From Dyadobacter soli (lineage in GTDB: Bacteria > Bacteroidota > Bacteroidia > Cytophagales > Spirosomataceae), in contig NZ_FNAN01000033.1 in the NCBI RefSeq assembly GCF_900101885.1, forward strand, positions 1 to 56,697: a stretch of 56,697 bases of DNA, read 5' to 3'. Under the pieces are notes generated by a model, which saw nothing but the letters and a program-made list of their open reading frames with translations, was not told the DNA's origin and did no database searches. Position 1 is the first letter of the stretch; each line of letters begins with the position of its first letter. A program made the position numbers and the translations under genes. This document shows, in pieces, positions 7,790 through 17,678 of the stretch.

Positions 7790-9484
7790 ATGTTTTCATC
7801 TTTCCTCCGTTTTGTCAGAGAAAAAAGCTGGCTTGCATGGCTGTTGTGCCTGATACCCGTTCTCATTTATATTTGGGTATTTAAAGTTATTGCATTGAAT
7901 GTCAATTACGTAGCATTCGATGACATTCTGATCCTCGGTATTATTCCCGAATTTTCGAAGGCTGATCTGGCAGGCAAATGGAAGCTGCTGACAACCCTTT
8001 TCCCCGAGCACCGGCTGGTATTCTCCCGCTCGGTAATCCTGCTACTTGAAAATACATTCGGTACGGTCAACCTGGTTTGGCCGATGATCATCGCCAATAT
8101 TTGCTGGGCGCTTTGCACTTTGGTTTTCTATCGCGCATTCAGGCATTTGCGGCTTTCTGTCTGGTATTTTGTGCCGGTCATGTGGCTGTGGTTCAATATC
8201 CAGTCGTTTGAAAACATCTTCTGGGGCGTGAGCTCGCTATGCAATTTCGGGGTGATCCTTTTCGTGCTTTGTGCGCTGTATTTTGCGGCTTTCAAGCCTG
8301 AGCGGGCTGCTGTTTCGCTGCTTTTCGCCGTCGCAGCGACATTTACCTACGGCAACGGCCTGATGGTTTTCCCGGTAATAGGTTTGCTGTTTTTGCTGGG
8401 CGGTTATAGAAAGCAATTTTTTATAACATTGGCGACGACGCTCATCATCGCAGTCATTTATTTCATCGATTTTACCCCCATTACCCAAAACCTCGACTTC
8501 TCAAACCCGCAGCAGGTCAAGGAAGGGTTCTTTGGTTTCTTCGGTTTTATCGGCTCCTGGGCGACGCTTAGCGCATACGGTACGCCGACGGCGGGATTAT
8601 ACAAGGCATCCGTAATGGGTATGCTGATGATCGCGGGATTGCTTTTGTTATACCGAAAACAATACGTTCCGCTCTGGAACTCGACCTGGCTGAAAGGGCG
8701 ATATGCCAATCAAACGGCCCTTTTTGCGCTGGCAATAGCTATTTTCACAGGCATTACTGCTCTCGCGCTTACGTACAAGCGCATTCCCACGGATACATTC
8801 GAGGGGATGTTTAAAGGTCGTTACCGCATGTACTCGACGCTCTGGTGCATTGCATTGTATTTTGGTTTTCTTGCTATTGTACAAAATGCGGCCAGGAGAA
8901 AATTCGCGCCCGGAATGCTGGTAGCGGCAATTGTAATGAACCTCTTGCTGGTACACAGCAACTTCGCCGAGGCCGTGAACAACCGCCGCGCGGCCATTGC
9001 GCAGGAGTTCAATGCGCGCTACAATGCCGACTGGCTGGGTATTCGCATGTTTTCCATGGACCAGCAGCATTATGAAAAGATCCGCTCCTACTACCGCTCC
9101 GCCGATCCGCTGGCTGAAAACTGGAACCCGCGGGCCGATTCAGTTTCGTGCGACAGCATTTATCCACCGGATGAAATCGGGTTGCTGGGAGAACATATCG
9201 TAATAGGTTTTCACCAGGATTTTTTCAAGGCGGAAAAAGATTACTCCGACGGCGCTTACGTGATTCTTAAATCAACGGAGCATGTATACGCAGCGCAGCC
9301 GAACCAGGCTTCCGTGCCTTTGAAAACGACGCTTCGGCGCGGGATGTATTTCAATAAGGGTATCAATGCCAGTTTTCACTCGGCTAATGTCGAGCCTGGG
9401 ATTTACAAAATTTACCTTCTTGTGCGTAAAAATGGGCAGAACACCCTTTACTGCACCGGCAAAACCTGGGAGGAAAAGCAGTAA
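7790..9484 (+). CDS. polytopic membrane protein, GT-C glycosyltransferase-like
   Basis: This 564-aa protein has about ten hydrophobic segments (residues ~15-35, 85-105, 115-135, 140-165, 170-215, 235-255, 265-290, 310-330, 350-370, 380-400) and a soluble C-terminal domain of ~150 aa. A conserved-looking Asp pair (FDDILIL, about residue 43) in the first large loop is reminiscent of the DD/DE motif of GT-C glycosyltransferases that use lipid-linked sugars. I infer a role in surface glycan assembly, but the family is not certain. The stop codon directly abuts the stop codon of the convergent DD-peptidase gene, with no spacer and no terminator. Confidence 0.8.
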   Translation: MFSSFLRFVREKSWLAWLLCLIPVLIYIWVFKVIALNVNYVAFDDILILGIIPEFSKADLAGKWKLLTTLFPEHRLVFSRSVILLLENTFGTVNLVWPMIIANICWALCTLVFYRAFRHLRLSVWYFVPVMWLWFNIQSFENIFWGVSSLCNFGVILFVLCALYFAAFKPERAAVSLLFAVAATFTYGNGLMVFPVIGLLFLLGGYRKQFFITLATTLIIAVIYFIDFTPITQNLDFSNPQQVKEGFFGFFGFIGSWATLSAYGTPTAGLYKASVMGMLMIAGLLLLYRKQYVPLWNSTWLKGRYANQTALFALAIAIFTGITALALTYKRIPTDTFEGMFKGRYRMYSTLWCIALYFGFLAIVQNAARRKFAPGMLVAAIVMNLLLVHSNFAEAVNNRRAAIAQEFNARYNADWLGIRMFSMDQQHYEKIRSYYRSADPLAENWNPRADSVSCDSIYPPDEIGLLGEHIVIGFHQDFFKAEKDYSDGAYVILKSTEHVYAAQPNQASVPLKTTLRRGMYFNKGINASFHSANVEPGIYKIYLLVRKNGQNTLYCTGKTWEEKQ

Positions 9485-10759
9485 TCAGTATTTGTTGTGT
9501 ACGCTGGTGAGAATGCGTTCTACTTCCTGGCGGACATCGGCCGTAGGTTTGGTGAAATTGTTATTCATAAAACTGAAAACCAGTACTTTGCCTTTTTTCG
9601 TGATCAAATAACCGCTCAGGTTGTAGACATTACTCAGGCTGCCTGTTTTGGCAAAAATAAATGGTGGTTCCTCTTTAAAAAGGTTCTTCAGGGTTCCGCT
9701 CTTCCCTCCTGCCGGCAATATTTTGAACAACCTTTCCTGCGGCACCTTCGCGTAAATTTTTTGCAGCAATGCTACCATTGTTCGGGGCGTGAAGAGATTG
9801 TAACGACTCAGTCCGGAGCCGTCTTTCCAGATCGGTTTATCGGGTAAATCGGCCAAATGGTGCTCTATGGCGTGCTTAATGGCCTTTTCCGAGCTCAATG
9901 GCAGCTTGTTGGCAGTGGCGTAAATAAGCATGAGTTGCTCGGCCAGCATATTGTCGCTTACCTGCATCATGCGCGTGTAAAGCGAATCGGACGGAATGCT
10001 GTTCACGGTCTGCAACTCGATTTCCAGCGGGATATTGATCAGTTTGATCTCTTTTTTCAATGTATCGCTCAGCAGTTGCAGCATCAGCTGGTCGGTCATA
10101 TGCACCGGCACGTCGCGCGTAACCGCTTTTGAACCTGCTGCTTTCGGATAATGAAATACATTCTGCAATTCCTCCCGCTCGATCCCCGAAACGGCCGTGT
10201 CCTGTACCATTGATTTATCCCAGAAACGTGGATTGGCCTGGTATTTCCCTGCCGGGGAGCTTTTAAAACGGGCGATATTGCCGTAAATCGGCATGGCGGT
10301 CACCTCGGGCTGGTAGTAATCATTATAGTCGCTCCATGCCCAGCCAGGGCCGAAACGTTTGTTTTCGAAGTGAAACGGCGTAAAAAATATCTGGTCCTTG
10401 CGGCCTTTGAGAAAATCGTAAACCTTGCTGTGCGGTAAATCCGGGTGCAAAAGCGAAGGGTCGCCGGTGCCGCGGATGAGGAGCAATTCACCCCATTCGA
10501 GGTATTCGAGGCCGGGAATGGAGTCGCTGAGCGCGGATAAGCCTGCGTAGAAGCTGAAAAGTTTGGTATTGGATGCAGGAATGAAATACTTATTGTCCTG
10601 GTAACCGGCCAGCGACTTCTGATCGCCGATGCGCGCAATAGAAACGCCGGTATGCTGCTGACTGAGAACCGCCGAGCGGTCGATTTCGCGTTTCAGGTAA
10701 TGGGAGGCCGAGCAGCCCGATAATGCAATGATACTGATAAAGAAGAGCAGCGTGCGCAT
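9485..10759 (-). CDS. dacB: D-alanyl-D-alanine carboxypeptidase/endopeptidase lipoprotein (PBP4 type)
   Basis: This is an S13-family penicillin-binding protein of 424 aa that trims or cleaves peptidoglycan cross-links. All three active-site motifs are visible: SxxK as ASNTK (about residue 63), SxN as VSDN (about residue 268) and KTG as AKTGSL (about residue 370). The N-terminus carries a lipobox (ALSGC, Cys-16), so the protein is predicted to be membrane anchored on the periplasmic side. A strong promoter lies 26 nt upstream. The gene is divergent from recQ and convergent with the GT-C-like gene. Confidence 0.94.
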   Translation of the reverse strand: MRTLLFFISIIALSGCSASHYLKREIDRSAVLSQQHTGVSIARIGDQKSLAGYQDNKYFIPASNTKLFSFYAGLSALSDSIPGLEYLEWGELLLIRGTGDPSLLHPDLPHSKVYDFLKGRKDQIFFTPFHFENKRFGPGWAWSDYNDYYQPEVTAMPIYGNIARFKSSPAGKYQANPRFWDKSMVQDTAVSGIEREELQNVFHYPKAAGSKAVTRDVPVHMTDQLMLQLLSDTLKKEIKLINIPLEIELQTVNSIPSDSLYTRMMQVSDNMLAEQLMLIYATANKLPLSSEKAIKHAIEHHLADLPDKPIWKDGSGLSRYNLFTPRTMVALLQKIYAKVPQERLFKILPAGGKSGTLKNLFKEEPPFIFAKTGSLSNVYNLSGYLITKKGKVLVFSFMNNNFTKPTADVRQEVERILTSVHNKY

Positions 10760-10785
10760 GGAAACGGGTTAAATTGAACTTTAAA

Positions 10786-10815
10786 CAAAGATAATATTTT
10801 CGTTGTATTGACAAA
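10786..10815 (-). promoter_or_regulatory. promoter of the PBP4-type gene
   Basis: On the minus strand TTTG (10812-10815) is followed after 18 nt by TATCTTTG (10786-10793), a perfect -7 match. The start would be near 10781. A weaker plus-strand TTACTTTG at 10835-10842 may serve recQ. Confidence 0.8.
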
Positions 10816-10870
10816 TTAGTGGGTGAAGATGCAATTACTTTGTAAAAACTGATCACCACACCAAATTCTG

Positions 10871-12790
10871 ATGACTGATATCCGGTCTGTCCTGAAACAA
10901 TATTGGGGTTACGACGCATTCAGGCCGTTCCAGGAAGATGCCATCCGGGCGGTCCTGAACGGTATGGACACGCTGGTACTGCTTCCGACCGGGGGCGGGA
11001 AATCCATTTGTTTCCAGGTGCCGGTAATGGCCTCGGAAGGCGTTTGCATTGTGGTAACCCCGCTTATCGCGCTCATGAAAGACCAGGTGGAGCAGCTCAA
11101 ACGCAGGCATATTCCTGCCGCGGCGATCCATTCCGGCATGAGCAAGACGGAGATCGACGTTACACTGGATAATTGCATTCACGGCAATACTAAGTTCCTT
11201 TACGTGTCGCCCGAGCGCCTGCGTACGGATATTATGATCGCGCGCACGAAGCGTATGAAGGTGTGCCTGCTCGCGGTCGACGAGGCGCATTGTATTTCGG
11301 CATGGGGCTACGACTTCCGCCCTTCCTACCTCCTTATCGCCGAATACCGGAAGCTTTTACCCAAAGTGCCGGTGATGGCGCTCACCGCCACCGCCACCGA
11401 AGAAGTACGGGCCGACATTCTCGATAAGCTCGAAATGCGCAATGCGCGGGTGTTTAAACAATCGTTCGCGCGCGCTAACCTATCCTATTCCGCATTTCCG
11501 GAAGAAAGCAAGGAGCGGAAATTAATACAGATTTTACGTAATGTGCAGGGAACGGGTATCGTATACGTTCGCACCCGGAAGCGTACAAAAGACCTCGCCG
11601 ACTGGCTGAACCGCCAGGGTATTTCGGCAACGAGCTACCATGCAGGCTTGCTTTTCAAAGACCGTTCGGAGCGGCAAACGGCATGGATCCAGAACCGGAT
11701 TCGCATTGTCGTGGCGACGAATGCATTCGGAATGGGCATCGATAAGCCGGATGTCCGCGCGGTAATCCATTTTGACTTGCCCGACAACCTGGAAGCCTAT
11801 TACCAGGAAGCTGGACGCGCGGGACGGGACGAAAAAAAGGCTTACGCCGTCGCGCTTTTCAACAAAATCGATCTCGAAGAACTTATCGACAGTATCGAGC
11901 GGAAATATCCGCCGGTGGAAATGCTCCGGCGTGTGTATCAGGCACTCGCGAATTACTACAAACTAGCGACCGGTGCCGGGGAGTTGTCTGGCTTCGATTT
12001 TGATATTCAGGATTTTGCGGGAATATTCGGCTTGCCGGTGAATGAAACGCATTATGCATTAAAACTCCTTGAAGAAGAGGGTTTTGTGCAGCTCAGTGAG
12101 AGCTTCGGCGATGCTTCGAAAATCCATTTCCTGGTTGATAACCGGCAATTGTACGACTTTCAGATACGTTACCAGGAGCTGGATTCGTTTATCAAACTGA
12201 TCTTGCGGATGTATGGCGGCGAGCTTTTTACGGAGTATGTGCGCATTTCGGAAACGGAACTGGCGCAGATCCATTTTGCCTCCGTACCCGAGGTCCTGAG
12301 GAAGCTGAAATTCCTGGCCGAACGTGAAATTATCGACTACGAACCCCGGAAAGACAAGCCCCAGCTCACATTTCTGACACCGCGCTATGATGCTTCTTTA
12401 CTTCCGCTGAATGTTTTTGAAATACAAAAAAAGAAAGACCGGGACCTTCAAAAGGCGCAGGCTGTAATTCGTTACGCGTCACATACTAAACGGTGCCGGA
12501 CTTTGCTTTTGTTGGAATATTTTCACGAATTCGATGCGGAGGAATGCGGTGTGTGCGACATATGCATTCAAAACCGAAAGAATGAGGCGATCAATCAAGC
12601 CGGTTTGGCCGACCTGATCACCGACTTTTTGAACCGTGAGGGCCCGATGTTGCCTGCGGAACTCAGCCGAGCATTTGAAAACCTGCCCGGCGATGCGTTT
12701 CTGAAAACATTGCAAGAATTAATCCAGGAGGAAGCGATCCATTACAACGAACAGGGAATGCTGACCCCGACTAACAAAACTCAACTTTGA
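10871..12790 (+). CDS. recQ: RecQ family ATP-dependent DNA helicase
   Basis: This superfamily 2 3'-5' helicase acts in recombination and fork repair. Visible are the family motif 0 (YGYDAFRPFQ-like start), Walker A TGGGKS (about residue 40), DEAH at about 139, the aromatic-rich loop SAWGYDFRP, the TATA motif, GMGIDKPDVR and QEAGRAGRD. A zinc module of four Cys (RCR...ECGVCDIC) lies near residues 535-560, followed by a winged-helix RQC domain. At 639 aa it lacks a C-terminal HRDC domain. The aromatic loop has Tyr where WGHDFRP is usual. The next gene starts inside its stop codon, so the two are very likely co-transcribed. Confidence 0.96.
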   Translation: MTDIRSVLKQYWGYDAFRPFQEDAIRAVLNGMDTLVLLPTGGGKSICFQVPVMASEGVCIVVTPLIALMKDQVEQLKRRHIPAAAIHSGMSKTEIDVTLDNCIHGNTKFLYVSPERLRTDIMIARTKRMKVCLLAVDEAHCISAWGYDFRPSYLLIAEYRKLLPKVPVMALTATATEEVRADILDKLEMRNARVFKQSFARANLSYSAFPEESKERKLIQILRNVQGTGIVYVRTRKRTKDLADWLNRQGISATSYHAGLLFKDRSERQTAWIQNRIRIVVATNAFGMGIDKPDVRAVIHFDLPDNLEAYYQEAGRAGRDEKKAYAVALFNKIDLEELIDSIERKYPPVEMLRRVYQALANYYKLATGAGELSGFDFDIQDFAGIFGLPVNETHYALKLLEEEGFVQLSESFGDASKIHFLVDNRQLYDFQIRYQELDSFIKLILRMYGGELFTEYVRISETELAQIHFASVPEVLRKLKFLAEREIIDYEPRKDKPQLTFLTPRYDASLLPLNVFEIQKKKDRDLQKAQAVIRYASHTKRCRTLLLLEYFHEFDAEECGVCDICIQNRKNEAINQAGLADLITDFLNREGPMLPAELSRAFENLPGDAFLKTLQELIQEEAIHYNEQGMLTPTNKTQL

Positions 12791-14220
12791 AAACCTCATT
12801 ACTTACCACAGTACTGTGCCTGCTGATGACGGCGCAATGCGTTGTCGCGCAGCAGATTCCCGGCATGCAATTCAGTAATTACGGCGGCTTGTACCGCGCT
12901 ACTTACAATCCGTCGGTATTGGGCGGCCCGAGGCACAAGTTTCAGATCAATGTCCTCACGCTCGGAGGGAGCATTAAGTACCGCTATTTCCGCTTCATCG
13001 GTGAAAACTCGTTCCTCTACCCCATTCTTGCGCCGCATTCGACCAAGGAACTTTACGGCCGTTCGCGTACGATGGGCTCGCTTACCTACAAAGACCCCAT
13101 TTTTCTAACGGGTGAAATCCGCTGGCCATCGGCTTCTTTTGCATTGGGCAAATACCACGGCGTGGCGGTGCAGCTGCGCACGCGCGGTTTTGTGCTGGGG
13201 CGCAATATCCCTTCCGCGATCGATAATTTGTATATGAAAAGGCTGGATACCGGCAGCACGCCGCCGCTTTCCAATGAGGCCTGGGGCGATTTCAGCCTTG
13301 TTCAGCAAAGCTTTTCGGACCTCAGCTTTTCCTACGGCGCACAATTGCTCGATATCGAAGGGCATAAGTTCCGCGTAGGCGTAACTGTAAAACGCGTTTT
13401 CGGTGCACGTGTGGCCTATTTGAGAGGTAATGCGGACCGTTACAGCATTAACCCGGTAAGCAGCACCGACCCGGATATCAGCCAGTTGGAAATCGATAAC
13501 CTCACCTACGAAAGCGGGTACAGCACGCCGAACCGGAAGGCAGGGATCGGAAATCTGTTCAGTTCCGATAAATATGGTGCCGGCTGGGGCTATGACCTTG
13601 GTTTTTCTTATGAAATCGGCTCGGTTTGGAGTGGTCGCAAGGAAGTTTATAACGACAGCCCGGATTACCTCGTCCGCATTGCGGGCTCATTGACGGATGT
13701 GGGGTCGGTGAAATACAAAACTTCGGATTCAAGGGTCGTGAGCGGAACGCATAGCGATGTGGTTGTGCGCCAGACGGAACTTGAAACGATCAGTGACCGT
13801 GGTCCTGAGGGCTTCATGAGCCTTTTTCCGGGTGATACCAGCACCGCATTCGCTCAAAAGGTAAAATTGCCGCAGGCGCTCAACCTGGAAGCCGATATCC
13901 AGGTTTTCAATGGCTTCTTCCTGAACCTCGCACAGACCAGCCGTTTGAAAAGCGGTGGCACGAACTCATTAGATATGTATGTGCCTAATACTTTTATCGT
14001 TACGCCACGCTTTGAGGATGAGGATTCGGGCCTTTCGTTCCCGATCTCGTTCATTAAGGGAAATAACCGGCCTTCCATTGGCCTCGCTGGGCATTTCGGA
14101 CCGGTTTTTCTCGGTTTCAGTAATGTGAACGGCCTCATGAAAAGCGGCGGCGCACGCGGCAGCATGATGTACATCGGCTTTACCGCGTGGAAATCATCTC
14201 GTAAAAAAGACAAGGATTGA
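12787..14220 (+). CDS. DUF5723 family outer-membrane-type protein
   Basis: This 477-aa protein has a Sec signal peptide (cleavage near AQQ, residue 22) and a body rich in alternating aromatic and polar strands, typical of DUF5723 predicted beta-barrels of Bacteroidota. It probably sits in the outer membrane; no substrate is known. The start TTG at 12787 overlaps the recQ stop (TTGA) and is preferred because it yields a complete signal peptide; the next Met lies inside that signal. The metallohydrolase gene follows after one base. Pairing of recQ with an outer-membrane protein is probably a transcriptional convenience rather than a functional link. Confidence 0.87.
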   Translation: MKTSLLTTVLCLLMTAQCVVAQQIPGMQFSNYGGLYRATYNPSVLGGPRHKFQINVLTLGGSIKYRYFRFIGENSFLYPILAPHSTKELYGRSRTMGSLTYKDPIFLTGEIRWPSASFALGKYHGVAVQLRTRGFVLGRNIPSAIDNLYMKRLDTGSTPPLSNEAWGDFSLVQQSFSDLSFSYGAQLLDIEGHKFRVGVTVKRVFGARVAYLRGNADRYSINPVSSTDPDISQLEIDNLTYESGYSTPNRKAGIGNLFSSDKYGAGWGYDLGFSYEIGSVWSGRKEVYNDSPDYLVRIAGSLTDVGSVKYKTSDSRVVSGTHSDVVVRQTELETISDRGPEGFMSLFPGDTSTAFAQKVKLPQALNLEADIQVFNGFFLNLAQTSRLKSGGTNSLDMYVPNTFIVTPRFEDEDSGLSFPISFIKGNNRPSIGLAGHFGPVFLGFSNVNGLMKSGGARGSMMYIGFTAWKSSRKKDKD

Positions 14221-14221
14221 T

Positions 14222-16549
14222 ATGAAAACATCGTCTGCCCTGATCCTTTTAGCAGTTCTCTTCCCCCTGATGCTGCTCGGGCAGCATGATCAGCACGCTA
14301 ATCACACGGTTGCGGCGGACGTGGAGCCGCAGCCCTTGCTCGCGCAGGCGATGCGCTTACAGGAGGCCTTGTCCTTCTCCGGAAATGCATTGCAGGCGGC
14401 CGACGCGGCGAAGTTGAAAGCATTGGAAAACGGCGCATTATCGAAAGCGACCGTGGCGCAAATCCAGTCCATTCTCGATCCCTATTGCCTGAATGTAGTG
14501 CATATTAATCCCGAAGGTCGCGTCAAAGTGGACCGGGGCGCAGCGAAAGCGGGGCTGGTGCAAGGCGGCTGGACGGCTTTTTTGGTCAAAATCCACAACG
14601 AAGCGGGCATTACGGCGAAGTTCGAGGCTACCAGCCCGAATGCGTTGAAGCCTTATCACTCCCCTTCTTTCGAGCACAGGGTCAAAAAGGAGCACGAGCT
14701 TACCGAGGGGCAGGTCGCCAATCGTTTTCTCGACATTCAGATTTATGCCGGAAGGCCTTTGCATGCGAATTTGTCCGGTTTGAAACTCGAATATGCGGTG
14801 GTTCAGATCTTTTCCAAGGATGCGGGCAAGCGTGAGGCGGAAATCGCTTACAATGCAGGCCAGGGCTCGCAGGACGTCGGTTTCCGGAATTCTACCCATA
14901 TTTTATTTGATGTAAAACCTGCGGTAAAAGTCAGTTTTGATGTAAAAGACGACGACGGAACGCCCACTATGGCTTCCTTCCTGATCACCGACGGTCAGGC
15001 GCACGCTTCCGGCAAGTTCAAAGGCATTTATCCCCTCCCATCGCGCCGCGTGGCCGCATTCGACGAATACCCCGATTTCTTTTTCCAACCACAGATTTAC
15101 AGAAAAAGCGGCGAGCACGTGATATTGCCGCCAGGCAAATACAAGGTTACCTACACCCGCGGGCCCGAATACGTCCCGCAGACAAAAGAAATCACGGTCC
15201 CCGACGGTAAGGCCTCTCTGGATGTATCATTTCAGCTAAAACGCTGGATACAGCTCGCGAAACTGGGCTGGTATAGTGCCGATCACCACATTCATGCGGC
15301 TGGTTGCAGCCACTATGACAGCCCTACCGAGGGCGTCGATCCGAAAGATATGTTCCGGCAGGTGCTGGGCGAGGATTTGAATATGGCGGCCAATCTGGCC
15401 TGGGGGCCGAGTTGGTACCATCAAAAGACGTTCTTCACAGCCAAGGATCACCCGCTTTCGGGCAAGAAAACCATTATGCGGAACGACGTGGAGGTTTCGG
15501 GCTTTCCTTCGTCGCACGCAGGGCATATTGTTCTGCTGAGGATTAAAGAAGACGATTACCCCGGCACGACCACCATTGAGCAATGGCCCAGCTGGACCGC
15601 GCCGGTGCTTTCGTGGGCCAAAAAGCAGGGCGGTGTGGTCGGTTATGCACATTCGGGCTGGGGATTGGAGCCGATGGAGCCGACCAGCAAATTGCCGAAT
15701 TACATTACTCCCAAAATGGACGGCATCGGCGCCGTTGAATATGTGGTAACCGTCACCGACGGCCTGATCGACTTTTTCAGCGCCGGTGATACTCCGGCAC
15801 CCTGGGAGCTCAATATGTATTACCACACGCTCAATTGCGGCTTTAAAACGCGTTTGAGCGGCGAAACCGACTTCCCCTGCATTACGGACGCCCGCGTAGG
15901 CCAGGCGCGAAGCTACTTTAAACCTAAAAATGCGATGGATTACGACGGTTACGTGGAGGCGATCCAGCTCGGCAGAAGCTACGTTTCCGATGGCAAATCA
16001 CATATTATGGATTTCAAAGTCGAGGACGTGGAGGCTGGTACCGGCGAAAGCGAACTAGCTTTAAAATCGCCCGGAACCGTAAATGTAACAGCGAAACTAG
16101 CCGCTTACCTGCCGGAAAAACAAGACAGCATCGGTGGAAAAATCGCTAAATCACCCATTCTCGACAAACCGTACTGGGATATCGAACGGTCGCGGGTCGG
16201 GCAATCGCGGACTGTGCGTGCGGAGCTGATATTGAACGGGGTTCCCGTGGATACGGTTGAAATACAGGCGAATGGAAAGTTAAACGATGTCAATTTTTCG
16301 GCTAAAATTTCCAGATCCTGCTGGCTGGCGGTGCGCATTTATCCGAGCTCGCATTCCAATCCGGTTTTTGTGAAGGTCAATAACCAGCCCATTGTTGAAA
16401 AGCAAAGTGCGGAATGGTGCCTTGCGGCGTTGGAGCAATGCTGGAAAATGAAGCAGCCCAATATCCGCGCCGAGGAGCGAAACGCGGCTGCGGAAGCTTA
16501 CGAAAAAGCACGGAAAGTTTATCGGGAATTGATCGCCAACGGGAAGTAA
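14222..16549 (+). CDS. secreted CehA/McbA-type PHP-fold metallohydrolase
   Basis: This 775-aa protein has a signal peptide (ending near LLGQ, residue 20), an N-terminal beta-rich region of ~330 aa with a carboxypeptidase-regulatory-like segment (KYKVTYTRGPEYV), and a C-terminal PHP-like metal-binding domain beginning at about residue 350 with SADHHIHAAGC. Further candidate ligands are the His of SHAGH and YAHSGWG and the Asp of GETDFP. Family members hydrolyse esters, carbamates or phosphoesters; the substrate here is unknown. It follows the DUF5723 gene by 1 bp, suggesting translational coupling, and ends convergent with a DUF6787 gene. Confidence 0.88.
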   Translation: MKTSSALILLAVLFPLMLLGQHDQHANHTVAADVEPQPLLAQAMRLQEALSFSGNALQAADAAKLKALENGALSKATVAQIQSILDPYCLNVVHINPEGRVKVDRGAAKAGLVQGGWTAFLVKIHNEAGITAKFEATSPNALKPYHSPSFEHRVKKEHELTEGQVANRFLDIQIYAGRPLHANLSGLKLEYAVVQIFSKDAGKREAEIAYNAGQGSQDVGFRNSTHILFDVKPAVKVSFDVKDDDGTPTMASFLITDGQAHASGKFKGIYPLPSRRVAAFDEYPDFFFQPQIYRKSGEHVILPPGKYKVTYTRGPEYVPQTKEITVPDGKASLDVSFQLKRWIQLAKLGWYSADHHIHAAGCSHYDSPTEGVDPKDMFRQVLGEDLNMAANLAWGPSWYHQKTFFTAKDHPLSGKKTIMRNDVEVSGFPSSHAGHIVLLRIKEDDYPGTTTIEQWPSWTAPVLSWAKKQGGVVGYAHSGWGLEPMEPTSKLPNYITPKMDGIGAVEYVVTVTDGLIDFFSAGDTPAPWELNMYYHTLNCGFKTRLSGETDFPCITDARVGQARSYFKPKNAMDYDGYVEAIQLGRSYVSDGKSHIMDFKVEDVEAGTGESELALKSPGTVNVTAKLAAYLPEKQDSIGGKIAKSPILDKPYWDIERSRVGQSRTVRAELILNGVPVDTVEIQANGKLNDVNFSAKISRSCWLAVRIYPSSHSNPVFVKVNNQPIVEKQSAEWCLAALEQCWKMKQPNIRAEERNAAAEAYEKARKVYRELIANGK

Positions 16550-16589
16550 ATAAATGCTAACCTGGCGTCGTTTCAGAGCAGTTGAAGTG

Positions 16590-16913
16590 CTACTCAGGCG
16601 TAGTTTCGGCCTTTTTAGAACGGAATAGCCCTCCTATCCGGCTGAACATCCGTTTTTCGAACTCCCAGAAAAACGAGAACTTGCCCCAGATCCAGCCCCA
16701 CGCGAGCAAAATGACCTGGTATAGTGGCAATATGATGAGGATATTGACGGTCCAGCGCAGCCAGCCGGGAGAATTTTCCGTCAGCCCGATCAGCTCGAAA
16801 AGCCAGCGTTTGACATAAAGGACCGAAAAACCGGTACATGCAAAAACGACCAGAATGATGAGTACATCCCACCCATTCCGGACGTTCCAGCGTTGTTTCA
16901 GTTTTTCGATCAT
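16590..16913 (-). CDS. DUF6787 family small membrane protein
   Basis: This 107-aa protein has two membrane helices (about residues 18-40 and 52-75), a Trp-rich N-terminus (KLKQRWNVRNGWDVL) and a basic C-terminal tail. The family is conserved in Bacteroidota and has no known function. It starts 6 bp after the RluA gene stop and is very likely the last gene of the panB-rluA unit. Confidence 0.85.
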   Translation of the reverse strand: MIEKLKQRWNVRNGWDVLIILVVFACTGFSVLYVKRWLFELIGLTENSPGWLRWTVNILIILPLYQVILLAWGWIWGKFSFFWEFEKRMFSRIGGLFRSKKAETTPE

Positions 16914-16919
16914 GCGATG

Positions 16920-17651
16920 TTATTCGTGAAAGAAATCCAGGTGTTCGGGCTTGATCACCTCTTTATCCAAAGTTAAGAATTCTTCCCAAAAAGCATCGTT
17001 CGGAACACCTGCGCGGCAGATAACCGGCTCTTTTTTAACAGGATGCTCGAAGTACAGCCTCCGTGCGTGCAGGTTGATGCTGCCATCCGGGTTGCCTTTG
17101 GGAAACCCGTATTTGACGTCCCCGCGAATCGGGCAATTCATCGATGCCAGCTGTACGCGGATCTGGTGCGGCCTGCCGGTAACCGGCATCACTTCTAGCA
17201 AATGGAATTTATTGATCTCGCCTACCCACCGGTACGAAAGCTCGGCGCGCTGCGAGCCTGGTACTTCCTGGTCGTGCGCGGTAGTGACATTGCGGGCTTC
17301 GTTTTTGGTAAGCCAATGCACGAGTTTGCCCTTCTTTTCGGCGGGTTTGTTTTTCACAACTGCCCAATAGGTCTTCTGAACGTCGCGCTTGCGGAAAATC
17401 TCGTTCATGCGTTCGAGCGCCTTGGAGGTGCGTGCGAATACCACGAGCCCGCTCACGGGGCGGTCCAGCCGGTGTACGGTGCCGAGAAATACCGCTCCCG
17501 GCTTGTCATACTCCTCCTTAATATAGTCTTTGACCATATCGAGCAGGCACGTATCGCCGGTAACATCGGCCTGAACCAGGATACCCGGCTCCTTATTGAC
17601 GATGATCAGGTGATTATCTTCGTAAACAACCCGAAAAGGTTTTTTAGCCAT
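16920..17651 (-). CDS. RluA family RNA pseudouridine synthase
   Basis: This enzyme isomerises uridine to pseudouridine in rRNA or tRNA. It has 243 aa and consists of the catalytic domain alone, without an S4 domain. The catalytic motif is GTVHRLDRPVSGL with Asp at about residue 62. The second conserved motif is PVTGRPHQIRVQL (about residue 160). A second RluA-type enzyme is encoded at 37659-38381 and is clearly diverged. Target position is not predictable from sequence alone. It lies 27 bp downstream of panB. Confidence 0.94.
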   Translation of the reverse strand: MAKKPFRVVYEDNHLIIVNKEPGILVQADVTGDTCLLDMVKDYIKEEYDKPGAVFLGTVHRLDRPVSGLVVFARTSKALERMNEIFRKRDVQKTYWAVVKNKPAEKKGKLVHWLTKNEARNVTTAHDQEVPGSQRAELSYRWVGEINKFHLLEVMPVTGRPHQIRVQLASMNCPIRGDVKYGFPKGNPDGSINLHARRLYFEHPVKKEPVICRAGVPNDAFWEEFLTLDKEVIKPEHLDFFHE

Positions 17652-17678
17652 ATTATTAATTTAATACTTTTTAAAAGG

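Noticed and set aside
10808..10842. Full recQ promoter
   Set aside because: TTACTTTG is a 7/8 match, but the nearest TTG is 24 nt upstream, outside the 18-20 nt range; mentioned only as a weak candidate.
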